Shown in pieces: positions 48,047 to 59,346 of a DNA stretch of 64,000 nucleotides (its first letter is position 1; each line of letters begins with the position of its first letter). The notes under the pieces are model-generated. The model was given only the letters and a program-made list of their open reading frames with translations, was not told the DNA's origin and did no database searches. The DNA comes from Venturia oleaginea. Lineage: Eukaryota; Ascomycota; Dothideomycetes; Venturiales; Venturiaceae. Where the stretch lies: contig JABMLP010000006.1 of the NCBI GenBank assembly GCA_013176395.1, positions 1-64,000 on the forward strand, given 5' to 3'. The position numbers and the translations under genes were made by a program.

Positions 48047-48450
48047 GCTGGGCTTGTAGGATGCCACGATGCCTCCGATTTGAGAAAAAATGTGTAGGGT
48101 AGATGGAATGAAATGACTTGATCAAGTTTGACAATCTTTCTTCAACATTTATGTTTGTTTGTCAGCAGGCTTAGTAGTAGATACTGGGCGTTCGAGGCCA
48201 ATCAAAAGCCTATAGCGCATTCGAATCACATGATATAAGTGGTATGTCATCGGTTATTTTTCACCTGCAATTTCTACCCAAACAACAAACATCATCCCAC
48301 GAGATTCTCCTCTTCTTCCATATCAACAATCACAACGAGATTCCATCAAATCGCAAGAACAAAAAGTGGAATGTCACTACCATTTGCCTCGCATTGTCGC
48401 ATGACTGAACCATTCTATCGCTTTTCTTGATCATTGCATTGCATTACCAC
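48047..48450. promoter_or_regulatory. Shared intergenic promoter of arsM and the bZIP gene
   Basis: The 404 bp between divergent starts contain a perfect 12-bp palindrome, ACTTGATCAAGT, at 48116-48127, 70 bp upstream of the arsM ATG. A dyad of this kind is a plausible site for a dimeric regulator such as the adjacent bZIP protein, but no match to a known Yap-type site is claimed. A CACATGATATAAG stretch lies near 48226. Confidence 0.35.
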
Positions 48451-49133
48451 ATGGGGAGACGAAAGACCAAGACACACGAAGAAGATCTCGCGCGGGTGAG
48501 AGAAAATCAACGCCGCCACCGGGCCAGGTCCAAGGACCAAGTTGCCACATTGGAAGAAAAACTGGCCGAGAAAGAAGCCTTGCTGGCCAAGGCTGACGAG
48601 TGCATCGCTGAGCTCACTGCTGCTCTCGATTTCGAACGATTTTGCACAAGAGAGGGCCAAACAGAGGGCACGACTCCTTCGTTATTTGAGAATATCGAAG
48701 AGACAACGCCAGAGGGATTTATACAGCCAACAAAAATCCAGCTCCAACAATCTCCATCCTCCGTCGACGAAGAGTTTGCGCCTGCCGGTAAACGACCATG
48801 CGAAGGACGCTGCCCATGGGTCTATTTAGCAACTGTAGGCACCGCTGATTCCCAACCATCACCATCATCAGTTCTGGGGACACCAGTGAACCTTCAAACG
48901 ATGTCGTTACCCTGACTGGTTCTTCGTCATACACCGAGACCGTGGAACTCGCCACGAAGAAATGTCTTGACCTCTATCCACCCCGCTTTGGCGAGTCGAC
49001 CACATTGTGCATTACGGCGTATAACCTCATCGACCAGCAGAATTTTCGTGGGCTCGAGACCAGCACTGTTTATCAATGGCTCCGTCAGGGGTTCAGGAGT
49101 GGGCATGATCGGACGGATGGGTGTCGTGTTTAG
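48451..49133 (+). CDS. bZIP transcription factor, probable regulator of arsM
   Basis: The ATG at 48451 opens a frame with a bZIP domain at once: a basic region with R-V-R-E-N-Q-R-R-H-R-A-R-S-K (about residues 15-28) and a leucine-rich heptad stretch to about residue 60. This resembles fungal bZIP proteins found beside arsenic-resistance genes. The first frame ends at 48915, but a second frame from about 48879 to 49133 encodes a conserved-looking C-terminal domain (L-C-I-T-A-Y-N-L-I ... W-L-R-Q-G-F ... G-C-R-V). Joining them needs an intron or a one-base shift between about 48770 and 48890; no strong GT...AG pair gives the right phase (GTTTGC at 48774 with CATCAG at 48871 does, but the donor is weak). 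The gene could be live with an unusual splice or newly broken. Confidence 0.65.
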
Positions 49134-50374
49134 AATAGCATCTTGTTCTCTTTGCTTGTTTTTTGTCAGCAGCACCTGACATCATGTAGAGGTTTTCGAG
49201 GTTTTCGACATCGATTGAAAGCCATGTGCCCATGACGAAGCCTGTCAATTGCCCGGCTTTCATCGTTTTCCAAGATCGACAGAAAATTTTAACCATTAAC
49301 TCGTTGGTCAAAGCCGCAAGAGCTTCTCCAATAAATTTTTCCTCTCTTTCACAGAGCCACCTGGCTTTGCTTTTGGTTCCACTTAGGGACCAGTGTGCCT
49401 TACCAAATCGATGTCGCCAATGAGATAGAGACAAACCGTTTAGATTCCCAGTCAGATTCCCTAGTAATCATGTTTCTCTTTCTAGGTTTGAGGTTGGCAT
49501 CGGATACGGATATGATTTGGAGTTGAGGAATGAAGTTGGATGCCCTATTGCTGGCCTAAATAGCAGTGCCTCCTGGACCTGGGCAATGGGCTTTCAAATG
49601 ATCAGCTGCTCTGAAGTATATGATGCTGTTTTGCAGAGATTCTTAGACTCTCGACGTATATGCGCGATTCATGTAGTTTGGTAATAATGCTCCCTTGGAG
49701 AGAGTCTTTGCAGCTGCTTCTAATTTGGGCTCAACCGACAGGGGGTTGGCGGGATGTCGGGATGTAGCGCGCTCAGGACATTTCTCTTCGACTTTCCTCT
49801 GCTCTCCACCTCTACCTGTCCGTCAACCTGGCTTCATCCTCCGTCGCCCAGTCTGATACCAATATGAATACTAGCTACCACCTGTTATGATGCCGTGAGC
49901 TCTGCCGGCACGCGCGATATGGTCTAACGGTGGGATCTAGCTCCATCCATGCTTCTTGCAGCTACCAGGAAGGATTTAACATTGATAGGCAACTGACCAC
50001 CTACAGGCTCGACACCAAGGTCTTACTCCAATCTATCTGCCTAACGTGCTGGGATATTTCCCCGCCATGCTCGAGGCCGCAAATTATCCATGCTAGACGG
50101 ATCCGTGGGACTACAAGGATCAGAGTAAGGGCACTTATTTACAACTTCATTTCAACAATGACTTGAGAAACTTTGTCCGTCATGAGTCTTTGTGATCTGT
50201 GTGGGACAAGGAAATCGCGACCTTTTCATTCACACGTCTTCACAATGTTCACGTAGACACGAAATCAACAGCATCAACAAGTTCGTCTCCACATAGATAT
50301 CTATCTATCATGAGAGAATCAGTTAATTTTACCGGCATACATTCGAAAGCTTCACTTTAACGAATATATCCAAA
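49134..50374. other. Intergenic, no supported gene
   Basis: A minus-strand frame of 113 codons (about 49093-49434) starts only at TTG and overlaps the bZIP 3' end; I do not accept it. Nothing else is recognisable. Confidence 0.5.
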
Positions 50375-51044
50375 ATGCCCGACCGAAATAGCCCCATCAT
50401 AATGAACAACCCGCAGCCGGCGACAATGTCCGCATTCGAAATCGTTACCTCAAAGTTACTGGCGCTAATCGTTCGAGCGGTGACCATGACGCTCGGAATA
50501 GCAACAATAGTATTCACCTCAATCGATCTGACCGACAACGCGGCGCAATACCGATCCTTCCTCATCGCGGTTCGTAGCCCACGATCAAGACATTCAGGAC
50601 AAATAGCTAATATTGGGAATAGCTCGTCTTTTCATTCATCTATAATATCATAGATGCAACAATGCTTGTCTTCGAGCGCTGGAAATTTCCATCACCGATC
50701 ATCAGGACATCGTCGCAACAATACCAAATGGTGATTGGTTGGAGAGCTGGGCCGCGGTGGAGGGGAATCTCTGACGTTGTTGTTGGTATCTGTTTGCTGG
50801 TGATGGCTGGTGGACTGACGAGCTATAATGATCCGCTGGGACAGATTAGAGCAGACGTTGGGAGAGCCCGTGTTGGGCTTTACCTTGGTATTGCGATCAG
50901 GTAAGTTTTCCCCCCATTGTTTGGAAAGGAAAAGGAGACTGACAAGCAGTGTAGTATGGGTCATTTCTGGATGTGCGGAATGGCAGTGATGGAGTGTTTC
51001 CTCCAACATCGAATAGATGAGATTGGAGCAAGAACGGCAGGATG
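50375..51044 (+). CDS. Four-transmembrane protein of unknown function (MARVEL-like layout)
   Basis: The exons are 50375-50569 and 50623-50900, then a short last exon. The first intron is 53 nt with a GCTAAT branch site; the second starts with GTAAGT at 50901. Two acceptors near 50950-50954 are possible: one gives about a 30-residue tail ending at 51044, the other a short hydrophobic tail ending in the same region. Three or four hydrophobic segments are predicted: one centred on residue 40, one across the first splice junction, one near residue 125 and one at the exon 2/3 junction. This four-helix arrangement with short ends resembles fungal MARVEL-type membrane proteins, but no diagnostic motif is seen. 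Confidence 0.6.
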
Positions 51045-51461
51045 AGTCTGCCACATGCACTTGCGTATGGAACGAAATGACCATGACCTTCAACTCGACG
51101 AGGTACACATAATGTGAGCTTTAGTATAATAGTTCATCCCAAGCTAATCTTGACATGGGATACAGGTACCCCAACTGTTCAATCCATAACACCATACTAT
51201 CTACAACGAAACAGCCCAAGCTAATCTATACACAGGATATAGATACATGCATAACAGTGTTGAATCATATCTCCATGCTCTTAACCATGTCCATCTGAAG
51301 CCAAGTTCATACATTCAAGTTGAACCAGAACCCCATGCTCTTATCCTAACCATGCACATAATTAAATGTACACAATCATCCCCCTCCTCTACCCATCCTG
51401 TCTCTTCCCCCCTTTATCCCCCACCATCTCTCCCCTTTCTCCCTCATCCAAATCCAACCAA
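51045..51461. other. Intergenic, no gene seen
   Basis: Includes a short direct repeat: CCAAGCTAATCT recurs near 51139 and 51219, each followed by ACATGGGATACAG or ACACAGGATATAG. No coding content is supported. Confidence 0.45.
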
Positions 51462-51653
51462 CTACGCAACAATCCTCGGCTTCCCAGCGGCAACGCAATC
51501 GGGACAATTCTCATGTGGCAGGTCCAACTCGCGCGCGATGGTATAGGTGCCGAAGCACCGGTGGTTCTGGGTGTTGCGCGCAACGTGGCAATGTTTCCAG
51601 ATGCGGAGCTGGCTATGCGTGCAGAGATAGGTTAGGCCTTCGTATTGGCACAT
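51462..51653 (-). CDS. Small Cys/His-rich protein
   Basis: A single frame of 63 residues from ATG 51653. Cys and His residues are dense: C2, C11, H13, H21, C22, H23, H31, C33, H47, C50 and C53, including a C-P-D-C pair near the end, which suggests zinc binding. I recall similar short Cys/His proteins in filamentous ascomycetes but cannot name a family. No signal peptide is present, so it is probably intracellular. The plus strand has open frames over the same bases, so strand choice rests on the metal-ligand pattern and the good ATG. Confidence 0.45.
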   Translation of the reverse strand: MCQYEGLTYLCTHSQLRIWKHCHVARNTQNHRCFGTYTIARELDLPHENCPDCVAAGKPRIVA

Positions 51654-54600
51654 CTTTGGCTGCGGGTGGGTCGTGGTGCGGGAGGAGAGTGTGGGTTGGT
51701 TTGGGGATGGCGGTGGTGATTTTTGTGGTGAATGCGGAAAGACAGGGACTTGTGGTTTTGCCTTTTGGCGGTGGTGAGGGTCGGAGCCGTGATGGAGTTT
51801 TGTGGAGGAAGATAAGTGGATTGAATCAAATGGAATTGGACTGGATTGAAGATGAGAAGAGATGTGGGGTCGGTAGATTGGAGAGGAGGTTGTCGTGTTG
51901 CTCGATGATGCTGGGAGGATAAGTGTAAGAGAAGAAGGTGATGAACAGGAGAAGAGAGAAGACGTACGAAAGTTCGAAGCTATCGAATATTAAAAAGAAA
52001 TTTGAAAGTCAATCGACGAAGCCGTTGCTGCCAGTAAGTTCTCTTGTCGTGATCAATGCTGACGCTGATGCTGATGTTGATACAGAGAAGACTTTCACTA
52101 CCATAGGATCTAGCCTCCTCTTATAGAAGAAACCACCCCCATACCATTAAAAAGGAGAACATACAACATACAAGCCACCACACACAGCAAGGGCGTAGTC
52201 CCCCGAGGAGGTGTGTGAATCAGCAAACGGCAAGAACCCCATCCGCAGCCATTCCAGCCTCACACTTACCCCTCTCGACCAAGTACAACCAATATCCGCT
52301 CTTCCATTGGTCAAAAGACGGACACTGAGACCGAGAATATCCTATCGCGGGGCCAAAAGGGCGTCCGACGTTACAGCCTCCTCGCAGTCGGCGACTCAAC
52401 GAAAATTCGTTTACAAGGACGGGAGGCTATACGCATGATCCGTCGGCTCGTTCACCACCATGCTCATCTCACCTCGATTCTGTACCAGAAGGATAATGCC
52501 GATGACCAACGAAACACCCGATATGGACTCTGTTCCTTGATCGGCAAGAATAGAAACCGTGGAATGTAGAATGGAAAGGATCGAGGGGCCCGTGTGAGAA
52601 GTAACCCCCGAGAAAAGGCTCGTAAATGGGAGAGATCTTGCAAGGAAGCTATCAGGTTCATTCCAATTCGTGGTAGCGACGCCGATTGATCTACCTACAG
52701 TCGGAGGTATTCTGGAAACTTCCCGTGGTGACACAATCTTGCCATTACAATTGCAAACCTATTCCATAGGCAGCTTGCAGTCAGCCCTGTTCGTGTCTCC
52801 TTCGTATGAACGGGTGGGCTGTTTGAGTCGACGCTGGCCCCCTATGAATGAATATGGATCGGTCGACCAGAATAAGTAATATCATGTCTTAGTTCAGTCT
52901 CCATAGAGACCAAGACCACCCAAGAAAAGGCACATACAGACAGATTCAGGAGAGAATCCATCCTCTACAACCATTCCACTCAAACGTCCTGCCGTACCAA
53001 TTCTCACATGTCCACAACCAAAGTTGGGAACTAGGAGGGCCAAAGCAATTGCTGACAGCGGGAGGCTGCAGGTGGATCTAAAGAAATCCCGTTCCATTAC
53101 CATGGACAGCTCAATTCAGCCCAGAATTGAACGCCGAAAAATCGACGTCGATGTCGGATCTGCTCCAGGCGTCTGGAAATGGGCCAAAAAAAAAGGTTCG
53201 GAAATTATATTCTTTGTGGGTCCGCTCGGGCAGAATGTGGTCTGTTGTCTTGAAAAGGGGCTGCTGTGCTACAGAGATGTGGAGTGTGGCGTTGAACGAA
53301 AGGTCAGAGCCTTGCACAGCCTTGAGAGAGAGCGTAATGACAGTAGAGATATGATGATCTCGAATTCTTCCATCGTGCATGCTGATGTAAATACGCGCCT
53401 TTCAATTCGAGGCCCTTCCAAGGCTCCTTTCAATTACTGCAACTGTTTGGAAAGAAAGCGGCTGACAAATGCGCACGAAAAAGACCAATCACTCTTCCAA
53501 TAAGTGTTTGAATTTGTCGACAGATAGGCGCGATAGGCGAGAGTGGGAGCGTGCTGTTGGCTCGTGCATTGTGTAACGATTGAAGGCTGGCCCAGTCAGC
53601 AAACCGATGGTGGCTGGATCTGTGTCGTTGCGCCTCAAGTGACGTATCAATGTGACAACTCTAAGATGGTGTAAAGTGATGGTCGATTCCGATGTTGTGG
53701 TGATATTAGCTTCATCTTTAAGCAATTGCTGAATCTCAGTGCTGCTGTTCTTGCGGCCTTGGGTCTATTGTAGCAAACAAGCGAATGTCAGTTGCGTGGG
53801 CATGATTTGCATGGATTCAACGTGGGAATTCGCGAACAACGTGACCGGGGAATTCCCTTGGTTGCACCATGACACCAATGGTGTACAAAGTCTTGCTGGT
53901 TGCTTCATGGACATCAGAAGACTGAAGACTCTACTTAGCTGCTTGCTGGACGTTCGGTGGCTGGCAGGGCTTCCTGAATGACTCGCTTGACTATGAGATT
54001 GCATCTTGATAGGTCCAGTTCCTGGAAACAACAATGCTCTGAATCAGCCTTGGTGATGAAAGGTGCAAGCATTGGTATGGGAAGCTTCAGCCACGGCCGC
54101 ATCCCAGGCCTCCATTTCTTCTTGCCGGCGGAAGAGTCGCCTCTTTGTTCAACATGGACTGCAATGTTTGACCACCTCGTCAGCATTGTTTATGCCAAAG
54201 TGTGCATGGAATCTTCTATAACTTCCAGCAGCCTAGACAGTTTCTTCGCCTTTTGGCCACCTCATTCCTTCTTTTTAACCACAGGCGAGCCACATGGATC
54301 ATTGTTGTTTGTGCCAAATTTACCTGCTTGCTCTTCTCCATCCCAGATTCCTTCATTGCTGTATCGCGCATCTATGCCCAGATCAGTTGCAGACCTACGC
54401 CTTTGCTGTAAGTAGCCAACCTTCACTTCATCTCGCGTCAAGACATCTAACGCGGGTAAATTGGCGTTGTACCACGCTCACTTAATTGCTTTCGGCCACT
54501 GCTAGACTGTTGCTTTGCTGGTTAGCGCGCACGCCCAGCAGCTTGCAACAAGTCACCGGATTGGGCAATTGATGAAGACCAGCTCTTTACAACCCCACTC

Positions 54601-54750
54601 AGCTCTCCGTCCACATTCAAAGCTGCATGCATAAGGCTGATGTAGTCGAAAGAATTCAGTCAAGCATAGTCTCCACTCAGCAATACCATCCTTCGCTTCT
54701 GTTGAAAACACTTCCACAACCTTGGACCGTCTCTTGACGACATAACCAGA
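51654..54750. other. Long gene-poor spacer; one weak ORF
   Basis: No gene is supported over 3 kb. A minus-strand frame at 52411-52734 (107 codons) has a hydrophobic segment near its C-terminus but no partner exons that I can place. A plus-strand frame near 53978-54415 is long but unrecognised. GCTGATG-type trinucleotide runs lie near 52058-52080. The last kilobase may be the long promoter of the regulator gene at 54751. Confidence 0.4.
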
Positions 54751-56296
54751 ATGACTACTACCTGGTCGTCATCGGCTGCGCAGCCCATTCAAGGCTGGCA
54801 TCAAGGACAATATTTTACTTCTTCGCCATTTTCTTCCAATTTCCTTCATGGAGGCAAGCAACAGCCACGCCGGTTTGCACCATACTATCCAGAATCCCTA
54901 CGCAGTTTATGTCAATCGACGCAAGCACCGGAAGCACTGGAAACACTGCAATTCCAGGACGAGCTGAGTGAACTCATGATGGGCGACAGTCATGGCGGCG
55001 AGCTGCAATCGCTTTCCGATCCTTTTGCGCCAGAGGCGGCACACAGTTCCCTCCAGTGGAGCGAAGAAGCATCGTGGAGCGGCGACGCTGTCGCCCCAAA
55101 TTTGGATGGCAGCACCATGACGAGTTCGGAATATGCGATGAGTTCGTTGGACTCCAGCGCTCCGAGTCCACAAGAGCCAACCTCGCCAGATCCGCATCTA
55201 TGGGAGTTCCATCAAGTCGAACCTCATATTCGATGTGACAGTATGAACGATTCAATCCCTCATGGTTTGCCTGGAACATACCATCAATACAGCCAATACG
55301 AAGTATCAACTCAACCATCAAACATTATGCAAGGATATGAAGACCAGAAGGCGACTCCAACCCATATGCCAGACTTGACTAGTCCCTGCCAAATCAACAC
55401 CGCTCACGCTTTCCCGCCTGGGGGCTTCAGACCTGCTTGGTCCGGCAGCCCGGATCTCGATATGCCGTCCCGTAACGATGTCAAGCCATCCTTTCACAGG
55501 ATTCGCGGGCTTCCAGAAGGAACAATATCCATAACGAGCTTGAGGGCAGAACAGGACAAGCTCATCGTCGAAGGAAAGCGACGGAACATGTCGTACAAGG
55601 AAATCAAGGAATATTATAAGATCGATGGCGCCGTATCTACGCTCCGAGGAAGATATCGAGCTGCTGTCAAGCCAAAGAATCAGAGAGTCCGTAAACCGGA
55701 ATGGAAACCCCAGGATGTAAGTTAACAGATTCCGTCATGGTGTTGAGATCGACTGACGCGCTTCGTAGCTCGAACTTTTGGCCTTCTTCGTCAACCAGCG
55801 CATAGGCCAAGGCAAGATTCGCAGGCTCAAGAATCTGCAGCCAGTGGACTACTTGTACATACCATGGAAGTCAGTGGTCCAGGATATCACCAACAATGGC
55901 GGCTCATATCATTTTGGACCTTCTGCAGCCAAGAAGCGGTTCGTTGAGCTCGTTGCTGCGGACAAAGCTCGCGAAGAATGCTACAACAGCAGACCGGATC
56001 CAGCCTTGATGGGAATGAGTCCCATTGATTCGCCAGTTTCGATCGTTGAAGAAACCCAGTCGAATCGGAATTTGACTTCACCATACGCGCTTCGTTCAAA
56101 CTCGGTTCAGGGCATGTCCATGGCAAACGATTCGCAGACCACTTTACAGATGTTTTCGTTCCCCATGTCGTACGACCACAAGAGCTACCGATCAAACTCT
56201 CAAATATCCCTCGCAATGAACTCGTATCGTGGATTGCCAGATTCACAGGCTCGTTCGGATACGCCGTTCATGTCATTTCCCGAGTCTGTGTCATGA
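54751..56296 (+). CDS. Fungal Myb/SANT-like DNA-binding regulator
   Basis: Two exons, 54751-55716 and 55769-56296, with a 52-nt intron (GTAAGT...TAG), give 497 residues. Residues 1-245 are disordered, rich in Ser, Pro, Gln and acidic residues. A conserved region begins about residue 255 with I-T-S-L-R-A-E-Q-D-K-L-I and continues with M-S-Y-K-E-I-K-E-Y-Y ... S-T-L-R-G-R-Y-R, a helix-turn-helix-like motif I know from fungal Myb-type regulators. It is followed, across the intron, by a W-K-P-Q-D / L-E-L-L segment and a second helical region containing I-P-W-K-S-V. The C-terminal 110 residues are again Ser-rich. It should act in the nucleus; the targets are unknown. The upstream 3-kb spacer suggests extensive cis-regulation. 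Confidence 0.7.
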
Positions 56297-57289
56297 CATT
56301 GAATGACAGCCACTGCAACCATTTCCGGTCATTTCCCACACTCTTCCGATATTTGTATGTCAACCAGCCATTTCCAGTCAATTTGCACACCACACCTCTT
56401 TCTCTGGACCGCTTTTTGATCTTGTTCATTTACAGTCCTTCTTGCATGGACACTCTTCTACACGACCGGGCTGTCTCGATGAATGGTCTCGGGTTGTCTC
56501 TTGGAGTCTGTCATTATAAAAACTTCCAAGTCGAAGCTTATATCTTCTTTTGTTTCATCAGCGCGGCGCTGTTCGGTTGAACCCAAATTGTATTGCATTG
56601 TATGGCGTCCAAACTATAGAAGGTCAATTGAGCGCTCACGCGCATTGATGCCTAGATCGCTTAGGCCTCTGGGCAGATCCAACAGTCGTTACCGAGATAT
56701 GATTGGAGGTGCAAGGCTCAACAGGTGTATTCACTAATGTTTTTGGGGTTCTTTTCGAGAAGTTGTCGGGGAGGGTCCGTCGCAGCATCAGTCCTTGGTC
56801 GAGAGAAGGGCAGAGAGTTGCGATAGCTTGGGTGGCAGCTTTCTGAAAGCCCTTTCATTTGCCAGTAGTGGTCGGAATAGATATCGTGGCGATGGTGGTC
56901 ATGGATATGGAGATGGAGTGCTTTGGTTGCCAAAAGTTGTGTACTACGTTGTATTAGTCCTTTCCATTCTTCAGTCAATTCGTTCTACTGTCATTGGGCT
57001 TTCCATTGCCAGTTAAATAACGTTTGCTGTCAATCTTCCGATTGTATGCATTATGCGTTGTCAGGTCGTTATCTCCAAACTCGTTCCCCGCTTATCTTAT
57101 AAATCAGACTCTTCAGGCTTCTTTTCTCCTTTTCTACGCCTTACCTGATTTGGTAATTCTACCATCTCTACGTTCCTCTGCTAAGTTCCGTAACCCTATA
57201 CAATCTTCTATACCTAATCCTTATTCGGCTTCGCCTCGTCTTAATCCTAGCTACCCCCTTTAGGCCTACAGAAATAGTTATTTTAGCAA
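56297..57289. other. 3' flank of the regulator gene, no gene seen
   Basis: No supported coding frame. Ends at the left terminal repeat of Fot1 copy B. Confidence 0.5.
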
Positions 57290-59140
57290 ACGTATTCCAC
57301 CACCCGAACCGCCACACCACCCAACCCGCCAAAATCTCTTGGCACGACCAACTCATGTTACGACTCTTCAATTTTATCGCTATCAACAATAGATTCCAAG
57401 TCTGTCGTGCTGCTATCTGATTCAGAAGATATCTCAATATCCTTTCTACACGTTCGCGCATCATGCCCAGTCGCGCCGTAATTCCCACAGCGCCTTTAAG
57501 TTGGTCGGGCTGTTTCTTGACCACTACTACTACAAGCATTCTTTGATCCCTGAGGCGCAAAAGACGCCTCAGCAGCTACCCGCGCTGCTGCAGTCCCATA
57601 CTCCATAGTACCATCTTGCTGGATCCGCTTTCTTCTACGCCATTTTCGCTTCGTCATTACTGCCAATTGCTCTTCAAGCTCGTGGTTTCGTGCAACAAAT
57701 AGGGCGTTCTGGTGCAGCATCAATTCAGCGCCTTTAACAAGCTGTGAAAAGCCTGCCTGGGCAGTAATTGGTGAACGAGTAAAAGACTCGCTTACGAGCT
57801 TGGATTGAGATCCAAATTAATGAGTATTGCTTTGAGTCTTTGGCTGCCACGGCGTTTCTAGGAGACGGGGATTTGGCGGGGTACGTAGCCGTACTTCAAG
57901 GCGATCCAACACTACCTGCGCGTTTATAGGGACTAGCCCTACTGCCTCAAAGGCCTTTCGACAATTCTCTTCCGTGAACACGTCGAAAAACGCGTCTTTG
58001 AAGGCAGGGAGAAAGCCTGCCTTGTTGATATGGTACACGCGTCGGCGCGCCAAGCCCCGGATGCGTTGGGAGTACTTGCGCTTTAACGGCGAGAAGCAGA
58101 CCACGTCAAGACGCTGGAGTATATGCGACGAGTGCGATGGCATACAGAGGGTTAGGATCTTATTTTCGAGGGAGTAGTCCTTGAAATCCTGGCTGAGATG
58201 GTTCTCATGGCCGTCCAAGATAAGCAAAGCAGCCTGTACCCCCACCTGCTGCGCCTTTGTATACGCGTCAAAATGCTTCAGCCACTCAAGACCAAGCGCA
58301 TTGTTTGTCCAGCCGTTCTCAGAGACTGAAAGCTTCCAATTCCGTGCTAAATCTGCCTCCTCATACCACGCAAAGATGTGAACGCGTCCTTTATAGATAA
58401 TGAATGGCGGGGTCGCATACCCAGCTGCGCAGATGCTCTGAATAACCGTAACCCATTCGCGATCGCCCGGCTGAATGAGTTCCGGCCTTGTACATCTTTC
58501 AGAGGCTGTGACGACCTTCATTGACCCAATAACGCCCATCTGGAAGCCAATCTCATCAAAGTTGTGCGTATCCTCATTGTGGACGCCGTACTTTGCCTTA
58601 GTGTCTGCAGCGAGCTTGAACCACGCGCCAATAATCTCTGAATCTTCCTGTAGTATCCTCTGCCTATCCTTTGTTCGATTGAAGGCTACCTTGAGCTCAT
58701 CTGAGCGCGTTACGAATCTCTCAGCCCAGTTTTTGCCTACTGGCTCTCCACCGCGTATACCCAACAGTTTATCCGCCATGTCTGCCACTTCACACAGCCG
58801 GGGCGCAAATCCTCACGAATTGAGGTCGAGAATATATTGGATAAGCATTTGCTCCTCGGTATGTGTAAGTTTCCGACCGTTTGGTAGTTTTTCGAGGATA
58901 AATGGGACTCCTCGGGCGCGATCAGAGAGGTTCTGGTGTTTAACGTTAAAGGCGCGCGCAGCAGCCCGTTGGCTTCGGAATTGGCCTGCTTGGAGGGCTT
59001 GGAGGGCAAGCTGAAGTCTCACTTCGTGTTCAAGTAATAACGAGTTGTGTTGTTGAGACATAATCAGATAATGGAGGAAGTGGTAGTCTTGGCATATTTT
59101 GGCGGGTTGGGTGATGTGGCGGCTCGGGTGGTGGAGTAAT
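57290..59140 (-). mobile_element. pogo/Fot1 copy B, near full length
   Basis: This 1.85-kb element has imperfect inverted ends of about 45 bp. The left end contains CCACCACCCGAACCGCCA followed by a second ACCACCCAACCCGCCA unit, and the right end carries the inverted equivalents. The outermost bases have diverged, so a TA target duplication is not certain. It encodes one transposase on the minus strand, described separately. Confidence 0.85.
57355..59061 (-). pseudogene. Fot1-type transposase, copy B, with in-frame stops
   Basis: The frame runs from ATG 59061 for about 565 codons. Residues 1-75 form the psq/CENP-B-like DNA-binding part. The catalytic triad is intact: D169 (H-N-F-D-E), D283 (L-D-G-H-E) and D319 (L-D-V-V), 35 residues between the last two, as usual for pogo/Fot1. 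A basic stretch and a degenerate C-terminal zinc knuckle follow. Stops interrupt it at about 58815 (TGA where copy A has CGA), near 57817 (TAA where copy A has GAA) and near 57497 (TAA where the other copies have CAA); one knuckle Cys has become Tyr. In life the enzyme cuts and pastes the element at TA sites. Confidence 0.85.
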
Positions 59141-59346
59141 TCTAATTGGTGCAGAAGTTGATTAAAGATGGATTAGGTTAGAATGGATTTGATGAGGTGG
59201 CATGGGTTAAGAATGTCACGGGGAATAAGCACAATGGAGCGTCTGATTTATGAGATAATTCCCCGCAACCATCCCGCCTCTCTTCCCATCACCTTCACAC
59301 CAACAACTCACTCTCACCGCAGATAATAATTGAACAAACCAGTGCA

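Noticed and set aside
49093..49434. Minus-strand 113-codon frame after the bZIP gene
   Set aside because: It begins at TTG, overlaps the bZIP stop and has no recognised feature.
53978..54415. Plus-strand 145-codon open frame
   Set aside because: Composition is poor, no domain is seen, and frames on both strands are open here.
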